In this document: positions 34,471 to 46,767 of the stretch, piece after piece
How the letters are laid out: the number at the start of each line of letters is the position of its first letter
Position numbering within the stretch: position 1 is the first letter of the stretch
From: Platanthera guangdongensis
Lineage: Eukaryota > Streptophyta > Magnoliopsida > Asparagales > Orchidaceae
Assembly: GCA_039583875.1 (NCBI GenBank)
Contig: CM077160.1
Span: 109,507,530 to 109,571,529, forward strand
Direction: 5' to 3'
Length of the DNA stretch: 64,000 bases
The notes under the pieces: model-generated
What the model saw: only the letters and a program-made list of their open reading frames with translations
Database searches by the model: none
What the model was told of the DNA's origin: nothing
Position numbers and translations under genes: made by a program

Positions 34471-36403
34471 TGATACTGGTGTTGTGCCAACAGTCTAAGG
34501 TATAATGGCCTATCTTGCCACAGCACCAGCACTCATACTTATTATACCTATTTTTAGTACATCTTAGCTGTATTATTTGCAGTAGTAGATCTTTTGTTTT
34601 GTGCTGGGGCTTTGCCTTTATTATTGGACTGGGCAGCCCATGCAGTTCCCTTAAAGCCTAATCCCGCCTTACCCTTTTGAGACCCAAAGTCATCAATTAA
34701 GGGTAGGACAGATTTTGGCTTAGAGAAACTAACCACTATTTCCTTCTCTTTCTGAAGTTTGTCTTCCAGACTTTTGATCTGATCATTTTTGAATGTGATT
34801 GTACCCAACTTAATAACCATTATGTTTTTCAGCTTGGCAATCTCATTCATCTTCTGATCCAGCAGCTTTTCTGAATCAGATGCAGCCAACTTAAGAGCTG
34901 TAATTTCCTTAGCCTGATTTTTGGCCAGGTTTTTGCTTCTCTCGAGTGCCTGCAACAAATCCTCATATTCATCTATAAGCTGATGAATATCTCCTTCAGA
35001 TTCAGACCCATCCACATCTCTTGATGCAGATGCATCTGATTCTGACCTAGTGCAGTAATTAGAATCTATAGATAAACTTTTTACCTTACTGGGACCAGGT
35101 TGATCCTGACACTGGTCTTCTTCAGACACAGCCATCAGTCCTTTGCACTGATGGTTTTCTTGCTTATTGATAGAGTCCAGTAATTTCAAGAATTCATCCT
35201 CTTCTTCTGTTGCAAACAAACCAATATAGGCCTCAGCCTCAGATTCAGACTCTGAAGTTGATTGATCTGTCCAACTTTTCTCTTTCTTAGCTACCAAGGA
35301 TTTCTCCTTCTTGCTTTTATGCTGAGACTTATTTTTATCAGCAGACTCCTTCCTTTTGTCTGGACAGTCAGCCACAACATGTCCAGGTCGTTGCAACAAT
35401 AGCAAATAATCTTTGATATAGTTGACTTGCTAGGCTTTGTCCCACTCCTGTCCTTCCTGGATGATTTCCTCTTCTGATAATAGTCATCCTTGGACTGAAA
35501 TGAGGATGACTTAGATTTCCACTGCTTCTTCTTTAAGAATCTCTAAATCTGCCTTGTGAAAGCAGCAAAGTCTTCATCAGAATTACTGCTGTCTGAACTG
35601 TGATTATCAGAATTTTCTGAGATCACTTCTGCAGCTTTCTTAGGAGAAGATGGAGACATCCTCCTATTCTTCCTTGTGGCTTTTACCTTGAAGGCCACTG
35701 AATTTTCTCTATAGTAATCCTTTGTATTTTTTCTCTTCCTCCTTTCTGGCCAACAACTGCATCTCATAAGACAGCAATTTGCCAAACAGTGTTGGAGGTA
35801 AAATTTCTGCCAGTCTGGCCACTTCCCTTATATCATAGATCTTTGTATCCCACTCCTTAGTCAAAGACCTAAGGAATTTGTCATTCAGCTCATATGTGCT
35901 GAATATTCTTCTATAGGACATTAGTTCTTTACAATTCTATAGAACTTCTTGTAACATTCAGTTATGTTATCAGACTTGGCTTGTCTGAAACTCTCATATT
36001 CTTGATTAAGCATAGACTTTCTATCTTGTCTAACCTCTTCAGAACCCTCCATGTAGATAACCAATGTGTCCTACATCTCCTTGTAGGTTTTGCAGTGAAT
36101 CAGATTTTGGAATGTTGAGTCATCTATGACACTCACTATAATATTCTGTGCTCTTTTATCCATTGTAGCCAAGATGATCTCATCTTTAGTCATTTCTGAA
36201 AAATCCTTAGGAATCCTTTGATTAGCATCAAGAACAGAAACCTTCATTTGAATATATGGTCCTTCCTTAACTGTTATATAAATTCTAGGATCAGATGCCT
36301 CCATAAATAGTCTGACACTTTCCTTCCATATTCCAAAGATTTCCTTCCTGCAGATAGGCAACTTCATTGAACCAAGTTCTTTATGGTTTTCTCCTGAACT
36401 CAT
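34471..36403 (-). pseudogene. gag: H gag (right-arm copy), truncated at palindrome centre
   Basis: Sirevirus-type capsid precursor on the minus strand from ATG 36403. N-terminal capsid-like region (GSMKLPICRKEIFGIWKES, MTKDEIILATMDKRAQNI), Ser/Glu-rich middle, coiled-coil-like stretch (about 34750-34990), two CCHC knuckles. A TAG (KEM-stop, about 36071) replaces the Trp codon of relatives in both arms, so H gag carries a genuine nonsense mutation. The rest of H (pol, 3' LTR) is absent from both arms. Frameshifts near 35400 and 35740 are arm-specific or uncertain. Confidence 0.88.
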
Positions 36404-36469
36404 CTTCTTTAACTTACTTCTGTCTTACAGATCTTACTCAGACTGTTAAGTCTTTCTTTGAGGAACCTC

Positions 36470-36481
36470 CCTCTGATACCA
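36470..36481 (-). other. Primer binding site of H (right-arm copy)
   Basis: Minus strand TGGTATCAGAGG. Confidence 0.9.
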
Positions 36482-36483
36482 CT

Positions 36484-38263
36484 TGAAAGAATTGGTTCCT
36501 AAATACCTAGAGGGGGGGGGGGGGTGAATATGTTCAATTATTTTTCCTCCTAAGGTAGAATATTAATTCAGTTAATTAATAGAAACATATAGTTCTACAG
36601 CTATCACAACACAGAAATAACAATAACACACACAATCACAGATGACACACTGATTTATAGTGGTTCCCCAAGGTCTGGGTACATCCACTTTCCCCCTTCG
36701 CCTATCTAGCAGTGTGCTAGATTCGGCCTAACTTCTTTCCTTCTCCTCAGATTCGCAGTCTTATAGCTCAGAACCCAAACAAGGCTCCTACAACTCAGAG
36801 TGAGTCCACACACCTACAGCTCAGGCAATCTGCCCTACCTTAGCCTTCAACAAGGCCTACAACTCAGAGATGAAAATCTCCTACAACTCAGGCTCTCAGC
36901 CCTACCTCAGCCTTCAACAAGGCCTACCACTCAGAGAACTTAATCTCCTACAACTTAGCCTTTATAAATCAGGCTTACAACTCAGATCTTAAAAAGATCC
37001 TACTGAAAATAGATGTAAATTTGAAATTTACCACCACCCTGGTTGAGAGAGAAAGGATGGAAGGTTTCTTGATCAGTTCTTGAAAGAATCTGATGTTAGA
37101 GATCAACCTGTCATAGTTTTCTTCAAAGCTTCTTGAATCTGAACACAGTAGGGTTGATCTCCTTTGAAGTTGATCTCTAATCAACTTCTTTCTTGAAATT
37201 CAGAAATCAATCTGAATTCTTCTTGGCAAACTGGTTCAGAATCTGCACTTAAGAGACTTGTTGATGTAAGTCCCTTTCTTCACTTGAATAGATGGAGCTC
37301 TCTCTCTCCAAATTCTTCTGAAGATTCTTCTGAATTCTTCTTTGAATTCTCTTGACAAACTCCGAGTAGATCACCACTTAAGAATGTCTTCTTAGATCTT
37401 CTGTTGAAAATCTTCTTCTGTTTTTCGTGTTTTCTCTTTTTTTATCTCATCTATCTATATATATTCTTCTTCTGTTGATAGAGAATGTCTTTATATAGAC
37501 TTCCTCCATGATAACCGGCTGATCCAGTTTCTAACGAACTTCTGACAGCTCTGACAGCTTCAGTAGACTTGTTGAATATCACAGCTGTCAAGTCTTCAGC
37601 CACTTCTTGAAACTCTGTCTCTGTCAGCAAAGTGTCGAGACTGAACTTTGTCATGTGTCGACACAAGTAGACTAAGTGTCGACACAAGCCTTAGTGGTGT
37701 CGACACAGCTCCCTTGGTGTTGACACTGCTTCTCGACACAGCTTTTGTAGAATGTGTCAACACTAGTTCTGTGTGTTGACACGGTCACTTCTTATCTTCA
37801 CAAAAAATCAACTTTGTTGAAACTCTGCTATGTGTGGACACAAGTCCTGTGTATCGACACAGTTGATGTCGGCAAAGTCTTCTGTGTGTCGACACTGCCT
37901 CTGTGTGTCGACACTGCCTCTGTGTGTCGACACAGTTGATGTCGACTAAGCTTTTCTGTGTGTCGACACTGCCTCTGTGTGTCGAAACAGTTTCTTCTGG
38001 TGTCGACACAGCCTTTCCAAGTGTCGACACAATTGACTCCAGGTGTCGACGCAGCTTTTCTCCAGTGTCGACACAAGCCTTCATATGTGTCGACACAGCT
38101 TCTTCTGGTGTCGACTCATGGACTTAGAAACTTTTCCTGCATTCCTTCATTTTCTTAACCTGAACATATAAACTCAAAACAACATCAAATACACCTTGAT
38201 GCATATCATTGAGTAAGGTGAGGCTTCTTCAAATCTGGTATACATTTTCCAATGTACCCAACA
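36484..38263 (-). mobile_element. H 5' LTR (right-arm copy)
   Basis: 1780 bp, minus strand TGTTGGGTACATTGG...CTTTCA. The palindrome array (about 37650-38115) reads upstream of a TATATAAA near 37497. Followed at 38264 by CTTAC, the candidate duplication. Confidence 0.92.
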
Positions 38264-38793
38264 CTTACCACCCCACCGACACCCTTCGCGAGGAGAGACT
38301 CGGCAACCTCCAGCTTCTTCTTCAAGTCCTCCACCTCATCTCGGGTGAGATCCCGGGCTTCATCAGCACTCGCCAACTTGTGGCTAAGGGAGAAGTCGTG
38401 GCCGGTAAACATGTGGTCGAGCTCTATGGAGTGCATTTGTGCGCGCGTGCATTCGTGGGCGAGCCACTGAAGGGTCATCCCATCGTAGGCCGTGGCATCC
38501 TCGCGACCATAGAGCCTGAATCCAAGGGCAAAGGCATGCCCACTAGGAGGCCGGGGCTCAGATTAAGAGGGGAGGGAGGAGATGGAAACCCGATGGGCCC
38601 TCTCATCCCGCTGGACCATCGGCTCACTGACTTGGTCCTTTACTTTCCCGCTGAGACCGAAGTTCCGATGGTCCTTCGATAGGCCCAGCTCGCGGGCCAT
38701 GAGCCCCTCGATAGCTCGCGAGGCAGGGAGGTCGTCGTCGCCTCACTCCTTCTCTATAGAGTTGAGCAGGACCGACCGTTCCCCAGAAACCAC
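38264..38793. other. Unrecognised GC-rich stretch between H and D
   Basis: About 530 bp, much richer in GC than its surroundings. The minus strand at 38264-38478 is open and encodes a Lys/Glu-rich coiled-coil-like peptide (DLKKKLEVAESLLAKG). It is the sequence D and H inserted into: an older retroelement or a host fragment. No family identified. Confidence 0.5.
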
Positions 38794-39054
38794 TGTTGGT
38801 GCTACCATGGTTATCTGGAAGTGATCAAACATGTAGCCTCACTGCCAACGCAGTGCGAGCCTAAGAGGTCGCACATAAGAGTTTCGGAGAATTTGGATAG
38901 ATTTGTGTTGGCCTTACTCATATATGATATGAGTGAAAGCCTATGATGTTTTGGACATGGTGGAATTTCATTCTGGGACCTATATTGTGAATATGGGTCG
39001 ACCGGTATGTAGCCAGTAGAAGCTAAGGGAAATTCGTCTAGTATGGGTATGGGG

Positions 39055-39245
39055 TTTCGATGAATGGGCTGGATTCATCAAGTATCGTCGTGACCATTCA
39101 ACGATTCGTTGAGTATTGAAGTAATACTCGACGATTCGTCATGTATCGTCGTGACTACTCTTCAATTCGTCGTGTTTTGTCATGACCATTCGCCGATGCA
39201 TAGTGTATCGACCTGATACTCAATGAATTCCATCTCGACGGTTTA
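39055..39245 (+). repeat. CpG inverted-repeat cluster in D LTR
   Basis: Repeated half-sites such as ACGATTCGT, GTATCGTCGTGA, GTATTGAAGTAATAC and GTATCGACCTGATAC within 190 bp, ending about 60 bp before the TATA box. Confidence 0.75.
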
Positions 39246-39301
39246 TTTCTTCTAAGTCCTGGTCAGCCGTTCTTTGTTGGCATTAGCTGGTTTAGTTCAA
39301 G

Positions 39302-39309
39302 GTATAAAT
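39302..39309 (+). promoter_or_regulatory. LTR TATA box of D
   Basis: TATAAATA in AAGGTATAAATAGGAT, downstream of the repeat cluster. Confidence 0.65.
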
Positions 39310-39741
39310 AGGATTTTTCTGTTGAACCGAGTAAGCGACTGTTCATTCCAGACCTAAATCGCGAAGACGACAACGACGATTTACTCGCGACGGAACTATT
39401 CCACATTTGCGACCATCGTCGTCGTTGCCGCCGATCGCTGCTTGTCGTCGCCGACTGTCCGTCGTCCCTAGCCGCCGCAGGAAAGAGTTTCTTAGGCGTC
39501 GTCTTCGCCATTGCCGCCTCTTCTTGATCGGATCTAGTAATCCGTGGAGGCATTGAGGGCAAGTATATTTCCGACCTAGCTCTTGTGCGACAAGAGTCTA
39601 GGGTTCTCCGTGCTCGTGTGGATACCCGTAGAGGCGTGGACACTATTCTACGCTCGGAACTCCGGCCGTTGCCATTCGTTGGAATCAATTGGAGCACCTA
39701 GGTTGAGTATTGACTCAATCCCGTGGAGCAAAACCCAATAG

Positions 39742-39753
39742 TGGTATCAGAGG
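39742..39753 (+). other. Primer binding site of D
   Basis: TGGTATCAGAGG, one base after the LTR. Confidence 0.88.
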
Positions 39754-40829
39754 CAGGTTGTGCGATGATCATTGTTTCATAAGTTGCTAAATCCATTGCG
39801 TGTGGATCTGGAAATTTTAGAAGCGTTTTAAATGTCCAGGTCTATTCCTGTTTACATCAAGTGTTGATGGGTTTTGTGTGTTATCGATGGTAGTTTTTCA
39901 AAATTGGTCGGGGCACTGCCCCGCACCCCGCAAGGGGCTCTGTCCCTTGACCCTGCTCGTTGATCGGTCAGCGAGACCACCGCTAGGGGGCTACCCCTTG
40001 GAACCCCACAAGGAGCAACATGCGATTTTGTGTTGTGATATTTTTGTTACTCATAAATAGTAACTATCCTCTAGTTGGTTTGTGAAACCAAGTGTGTTAG
40101 ATTTTAAATCTCATATAGAGAGACGAGCATGTCTACTGTGTAAGTGGAGTTTGTGTTGCTCTTGTCCTATACATGTAAGTCTGAAGATTTAGAAGTGTTC
40201 TAGATGTTCAGATTTAGCCTGGCTCATCAAGTGTTGATGATGCTCTTGATGTGCCCACTGGTTAAGTGTTAACCGTGATTAAAGAGTTAATCAAGTATCT
40301 AAAATCCCTCAAGTAATATTAAGTATTCGGATGCCTTCCGATGGATGACACTTTTCCTGCCTCGATCGATGAAGTGTGTGCTTGCCAAAGCAAGGTGCAT
40401 TAATTTATCTTGGTAAGGGTGCGAGCGGATAATTGTGATATCTCATTGTCGACATCATGTCAAGCTTAACTGGGTGACCTCAAACATTGAGTCCCCAAAG
40501 GCATGGGGTTGGAATGCACCATATGATGGATGCAAATAAAGAGTTATTTACCAGCCATACAGGAGTTGCATAATGATGCAATTGGCAAGCGTTGCATACC
40601 TAAATAGCTGCATTATGAGAGAAAAATCAAAGCTGACTCATAGTGTTAGTGAAATAAGGATCTTGTATACTAAGAGAGTTACTCGCATGAACTCTTTGAA
40701 TTGATATCAAGGGTTATCAGTTTGATAAAAATATTGGGAGTTATTTTGATTAAAGTCTTAATCGAAAGAGAAAATTATATGTTGAAATGTAGTACTAATT
40801 TGCTTTGCTTGTATTCTTGTAGAATATTC
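39754..40829 (+). other. D 5' leader, long and non-coding
   Basis: About 1.08 kb between primer site and gag ATG. Holds a GC-rich, self-complementary block (39908-40010, including GGGGCACTGCCCC) in otherwise AT-rich sequence. May contain dimerisation or packaging signals; inference. Confidence 0.65.
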
Positions 40830-41259
40830 ATGACAAGTGGCTCACACTCCACCCTGTCCCTCAGAGCGATCCTTGAGAAGAAAAAGCTGAGGGGAACAAA
40901 TTATTTAGACTGGTATAGGAACCTGAGAATTGTTCTCAGGAAAGAGCACAAGCTCTATGTTTTGGAAGAGGTATCCCCTGATGAGCCTGCCGGGAATGCA
41001 TCCTGTGACGATAAAGATGCTTTCAAGAAGTATCTAGACGACTCCTTAGACGTCGAATGTCTCATGCTTGCGACCATGAACTCTGAGCTCCAAATGCAAC
41101 ATGAGAGAATGAGTTGCAAGGAAATTGACGAGCATCTCAAGAAAATGTTTCAAGGGAAAGCTCGTCAAGAGAGATTTGATGTCACTAAGGCGATGTTCCA
41201 GTGCAAGATGGGAGCTCGGGACCTAGTAGGGACTCACATACTCAAGATGATTGGGTATA
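40830..41259 (+). pseudogene. gag: Element D gag, N-terminal part
   Basis: Copia-type gag from ATG 40830. KLRGTNYLDWYRNLRIVL is the typical N-terminal motif of this gag family, followed by a helical capsid region. The frame is open to GTATA (41255-41259), where E is inserted. The chain resumes in the same frame at 53940 (YIENLERLGFP). It would form the virus-like particle shell of D, but is split by 12.7 kb. Confidence 0.88.
41255..41259. repeat. Target-site duplication of E (right arm, left copy)
   Basis: GTATA, repeated at 53935-53939. Removing E and one copy restores the D gag frame. Confidence 0.93.
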
Positions 41260-43144
41260 TGAAAGAACTAGTGCCTAAACCACCTAGAGGGGGGGGGGGT
41301 GAATAGGTGCACTTAATCTTTTTTAACTTTTATGGCAAAAACTCAGAATTATATGCAATTCTTCACAGCAATTTAGCACAGCTAACACAACAATCACACA
41401 AGCATACAATCACAGAGAGCACACGGGATTTATAGTGGTTCCCCAAGGTCTGGGTACATCCACTTTCCCCCTTCGCCTATCTAGTAGTGTACTAGATTCG
41501 GCCTAACTTCTCCACTATTCCTCAGATCCTCAGATCTTACAACTCAGAACCCCAAATAGGTTCCTACAGCTCAGAGTGATCCCACTCCTACAACTCAGGC
41601 ACAAAGCCCTACCACTCAGTCTTCACCAAGACCTACACTCAGCCTTCAACAAGGCCTACACTCAGCCTTCAATAAGGCCTACACTCAGAGAAATGTATCT
41701 CCTACACTCAGGCACTCAGGCCCTACCACTCAGCCTTTATAGATATAGGCTTACAACTCAGATCCCTAAGGATCCTACAGAAAATAAAGAATACAAATAT
41801 TATTAACCACAACTCTGATTGAGAAAGTAGAGTTGACTGGCTTCTTGATGAGTTCTTGAAAGAACTTTGCTGAGATCAACCTCCCTTGGCTTTTCTTCAA
41901 AGCTTCTTGAATTAGAACACAGTAGGGTTGAATCTCTAGGCAGATGATCTTCAATCAACTGCTGTCTTGTGATTCTGATATCAATCTGAATCTTTCTTTA
42001 ACAGCCTGGTTCAACAGCTGTCTTCTTAGAAGGAGCTTTCTCTCTCCAACTTCTTAGATCTTCACTTGAAGGACTTCTTCTTGTTGTGTTGTTTTTCACT
42101 TCAGTGATTGTTTCTTCTTATTCTGATTCAATGCCTTCTGTTGAAGGAATAAGCCTTTATATAGGCTTTCTTCATGGTGACCGGCTGATCCGGTTTCTAA
42201 CGAACTTCTGACAGCTCTGACAGTAGCAGTTGACTGGTTGAAATGGCAGCTGTCAAGTCATCCAGTAACTTCTTGAAACCTCTGCCACTGTATGAAAGTG
42301 TCGAGACAGATAGTCTTTAAGTGTCGACACAATTAGACCAAGTGTCGACACAAGTAGATTAAGTGTCGACACTAGCCTTCATGGTGTCGACACAACTCCT
42401 TATATTGTAGAAACTGCTTCTCGACACTGCTTCTTCAGAATGTGTCGACACTGATACTGTGTGTCGACACAAGTCCTTCTTCTTCAATACTTAGTTGATT
42501 TCTGCTAAGTGTCGACACAACTCCTTTATGTCGACACATCTTCTTGTGTTGAAACTTGCTAAGTGTCGACACATCTTCTTTGTGTCGACACATGCCTTCT
42601 GTGTTGAAGCTTTTGCTGAGTGTCGACACTTCTCCTTAGTGTCGACACATTCTTCATGTGTTGAGACTTTTGTTGAGTGTCGACACATCTCCTTTGTGTC
42701 GACACTTGTACTTAAACTCTATTGAAGTTTGCTGAGTGTCGACACAGCCTCCTAGTGTCGACACTTTTGATGTCGACAAAGTTCCTCTGGGTGTCGACAC
42801 TGCTTCTAAGTGTCGACATTGATTCTTTAGACATTTCTTCATTGTGTGTCGACACTGCCTGTATGTGTCGACACTTTCCTTATGGTGTCGACTTTGCATT
42901 CCTCGTGTCGACACAATTACTCCAAGTGTCGACACTGCTTCTCTGGGTGTCGACACAAGCCTTCTTAAGTGTCGACACTTTTCTTCTGGGTGTCGACACA
43001 TGGACTTAGAAACTTTTCCTGCAAACCTGCAATTACTTAACCTGCACCAATAAACTCAAAACACATCAAATACACCTTGATGTATATCATTGAGTAGGGT
43101 GAGGCTTCTTCAAATCAGGTACATATATTCCAATATACCCAACA
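41260..43144 (-). mobile_element. E 3' LTR (right-arm copy)
   Basis: 1885 bp. Palindrome array about 42297-42990, tandem repeats 41570-41760, G9 run (C9 on the minus strand) near the terminus. Confidence 0.94.
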
Positions 43145-43160
43145 ATCTCCCCCTATTTGG
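43145..43160 (-). other. Polypurine tract of E (right-arm copy)
   Basis: Minus strand reads CCAAATAGGGGGAGAT next to TGTTGGGT. Confidence 0.88.
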
Positions 43161-43430
43161 AGTAGTCATAACCCTTAGTCAATGATATACACCATACATA
43201 ACAAATTCTCAGAATGATGTAAAGCAGTAATATTTGACAGGGAAAATACTTAAACATGCATGAACAGAACATGTATATACCATTAGCTCAGAACAATTAA
43301 TGTAATAGATTTAAACCATTACATAATGTTCTTACAAATTCTTACAAATTCCAACATTTTCATTAGTCAAAAGTTTACATAGAATTTTAATACAAATGAT
43401 TACAATTTGTAAACTAAAGAAAATGCTATC

Positions 43431-46261
43431 CTAAGGCTGCTCTGGCTCCTTGATTACAATCACTTTTCCAGATTGAATCTTTGCTTGAACTGGAGCTTCA
43501 GTGTCATCAGCAGCAGCATGCTTCTTCCCTTTAAGATCTTTCTTTTTCTGCTCTTCAGCCTTTATCTTCTGCCTTTCAAAATAATGATAAGGCTTGGGAA
43601 AATACTTGCTAGGCTCCTGTGCATTAGGAGGTAGCTTTCACAGTTTAGCCTTTTTTTATATTGTACAATGGCATCTTGCCTATTCTCATGTTTACTCCAC
43701 TCCAGATCAGAATACCACTTGCCTCTATCCAGGACATTGTCCTTAGCAGCCTTCCATGCAGTCAAAATGATATTCCTAGAAGTGGGGCTCCATTGTTCAA
43801 AATCAGGTCTCAATTCAGCTTGCTCTCTGAATCTTTTCTTAGACAACTGAGCTTCTTGTTACTTTAACAAAGTCTCTTGTTCTTTTAGAATGGCCTCTGG
43901 TACAGGCTGGTCAACTTTCTCTATGATGACATTCTGATTTCCCTCAGGAGGACTATACATTGACTGTATCTCTTGATGTATCATGTCAAAGTCTGGTGGA
44001 GGGTGTATTACTTGAGCCACTTCAGCTTGCTCCCCTCCAAGATATGTAGGATTGATTCCAGACTCTGCAACATTGTCATCATCACATAAGGGTGGATATC
44101 CAAGGGTGGCTCTGATGGAATTTGAAATCCATTTGGCATGATCAGAGCCTACCTTGACTAATACCCTCTCCCCCTTTATGACTTCTCTCTCTATATGATC
44201 CCTCAGATCATCTTTCTGAAATCTAATCTGTGCATTCAGATAGTTAACTCCATCCTTATAAAAAGGTTTCAACCTTTGGAGCTTTTCAGTTATAGCCTTT
44301 TGAGAGTCTTCAATAGCAGTTTTAACAGTAGTTAGGCTCTCTTGCAATTGCTTGTCAAATTCAGCCTTGGCAGTAGCACTTGCTGTAGTCTGACCAGTAG
44401 CTATATTCTTCATCGCAGTTATAATATCATTATGTGAAGCAGTGAGATTATCATTCATCCTTATCTGATTCTCCAGGACATAGCCTTGCTTCACTTCTAG
44501 CTCATCAAGTTTTGTCTTTATTTTCTCTTGATGTGTGGCCAGATAGACTACTGTATTTCCTCCCTTATGGAAGTAGTCAGTCATTTCCTTCTTGTTAAGA
44601 TTTACTTCAAATCTGATAGATTTTATGTCGTGTGCAAGATCAAATTGCAGTGACTTATGTCCTTCATCCATATAAGTTTGCAAAGCCTTTCTTTGCTCAT
44701 CTAGCTTGATCTATAATGCTACCATTAGTGAACTGAAATCAGTAGATGGGGCAAGCTATGGAGCAATTGTCTGTAGGGCTTTCTTATAATTCTGGCTCCT
44801 TCTTTTGAAGACCTGGAACTTCCTCTTTTTGTCTCTAGCAGCCTCCTCATCCTCTGAAGCAGAAGTGCTAGCTATGTCTACTCTGTCTTTAAGACTAGGA
44901 TGTGAATCCTTCTCAGTCCTTTGTAGTTCCTTAGCATCCTTTGGCTTCTCAGTCTCTTGGGTAGCAGTTACTTCTACATTCTCCACATTCTCCCCCTCAA
45001 TATGAATCTCCTCCCACTCAGCAGCAGCTTTTTCTTTCTAAAATCAGTTTGTAGAAGATCAGGGAACAGTTCTTCTAATGTAAATTCCTGGTGAGTATGG
45101 GCTGGTGAATCTCTGATCTCATCAACCACTTGATCAGCAACAGATGTGTCCTCCATGACAACATCTTGGGGTTGAGGGAGTATCTGTGTTTGCTGATGAA
45201 TATCAGGCAATAAATCAGTCAAAACTTCTTCCTCAATAGTGAAATCTAATTGATTAATTTCAGTGATTACCTCTAGTATGGTTTGAATATCTTGTTCACT
45301 CTCTAGTGGAGTTGACTCATCCACAAGTAAAGGCTCCCCTGGATTGAATCCAGGTGAATTGGGCTTGCTGGTGGTAGCTCCCCCTGCCTTTGGGCATCCT
45401 CATGTCTTGCTGGAGACTGTCCTGCATTTCCAGTCTCTTCATCATCAGGAGTAAAAACAACTTGCTCTTCAGAGCTGCTAGAGGATTCTTGAGTCACAGT
45501 GGTTGTCTTCTTCTTCTTCTTCTTCTGGGTGTGTCCTTTACTGGAGTTGGCATTTCTTTGGTTAGCACCATATCCCACCTAGAGAAGATTCTCATATCCA
45601 TCTTCCTCATGTGGTTAATCTTAGATCCAGCTGCTTGATTCATCACCTATGGAATACTTCCAGCTAGGTATAAACTCAGAATTCTTCCCAGATTGGGCTT
45701 CTTCATATTTTATTTTATCTTTTCAAACATAACTGCAGACCAATCAGTATCTAGTTTGAAGATAATCCTTATCATCAAATTGAACATATAAGCTGAAATC
45801 CTGTCATGACCTCCAGGCTTGCTCAGGATGACCTTGCCAACTATTTCAGATAAGAATTTCCCTTGGATGTTCATTCCTTTTCTATTGAAAACAGATCCAA
45901 TTTTCAGATTTGAATCCAGTCCACACCATCTCAATGCCTCTTTAGTCTTAGAAGCAGATACATCTTCTTCTTCCTTTGTTCTTGGTAGTTGAAGTACTTT
46001 CCTGAGACTCTTTGGTGTGACCTTAACTTTGGTGCCATGAACTCTGGACTTAATCTTAAGTCCAGTATCATCAACTGAAGCTGCACTAAAAAATTCCAGG
46101 ACCTCCTTCTTCCAGATCTTGATTGGTTCAGAAACAAGGTATTCCAGTCCAGTTTCAGCAATTAGGGTTATCACGCCTTTGATTTCAGGTTCTGCGTCAT
46201 CAAATGCGTGTCGCACGAGTTCATATCCCTCATTAACATTCTCTTCTAGCTTGGGTGCCAT
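43431..46261 (-). pseudogene. E third ORF (env-like position)
   Basis: About 940 codons on the minus strand from ATG 46261 to TAG 43433-43431. Residues 1-220 form a globular part (EGYELVRHAFDDAEP, KVTPKSLRKVLQLPR, GSVFNRKGMNIQGKF, then ISAYMFNLMIRIIFKLDTDW) resembling the plant 'putative transposon protein' family. Residues about 230-500 are acidic and Ser/Pro-rich. About 520-660 is predicted coiled coil (KIKTKLDELEVKQGYVLENQ). The tail is basic. No signal peptide or transmembrane helix seen, so it may be a gag-accessory or DNA/RNA-binding factor rather than an envelope. Stops at about 45710 and 44711 are present in both arms. Function unknown. Confidence 0.78.
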
Positions 46262-46360
46262 TAGGGTTTGAAGAAATTTAAATTTAGAGAAGAGAGATGT
46301 CGACACACAAGTTTGGTCTCGAAACTTTGGTGAGCGTGTCGACAAACAATGGCAAAAACC

Positions 46361-46368
46361 TATTTATA
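46361..46368 (-). promoter_or_regulatory. Putative internal TATA box of E (right-arm copy)
   Basis: Minus strand TATAAATA, about 100 bp upstream of ATG 46261, after the internal palindrome array. Confidence 0.6.
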
Positions 46369-46409
46369 TCTTTCTATAATCGAAGATGAAAGGGCGCGTC
46401 AAAATACTT

Positions 46410-46740
46410 AAATTGTGTCGACACTGTTGAAAAGTGTCGACACTTACTTATAATGTCTCGACAACTATGTGTCGACACAAGTATAATCGACAAAATATAT
46501 GTGTCGACACTTATATATGTGTCGACACCACTTAGCTCGACACTTAGTCGAGACTCTACTAGACTAATTCTGTGTAGCTTAAGTGTCGACACCTCCTTGG
46601 ATGTGTCGACACCTATACTGCATGTGTCGATACTAATTCTCTGAAGTGTCGACACAGACTTCCTAGATGTGTCGACACCATTTCTCTGAAATGTCGACAC
46701 CACTTCTATGTGTCGACACAGACAACTCTGTGAGTCGACA
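46410..46740 (-). repeat. Internal palindrome array of E (right-arm copy)
   Basis: About ten GTGTCGACAC copies and several variants between pol and third ORF. Matches 22267-22592. Confidence 0.95.
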
Positions 46741-46767
46741 CTATTTTACTTAGCCAATTTTTATAAA

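Larger units (their letters stand above)
38794..39740 (+). mobile_element. Element D 5' LTR
   Basis: TGTTGGTGCTACCATGG...AAACCCAATA, 947 bp, followed by G and the primer site. A cluster of ATTCGTCG/TATCGTCG half-sites in both orientations lies at 39055-39245, just before TATAAATAGG at about 39302. A different copia family from A, E, G and H. Confidence 0.82.
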
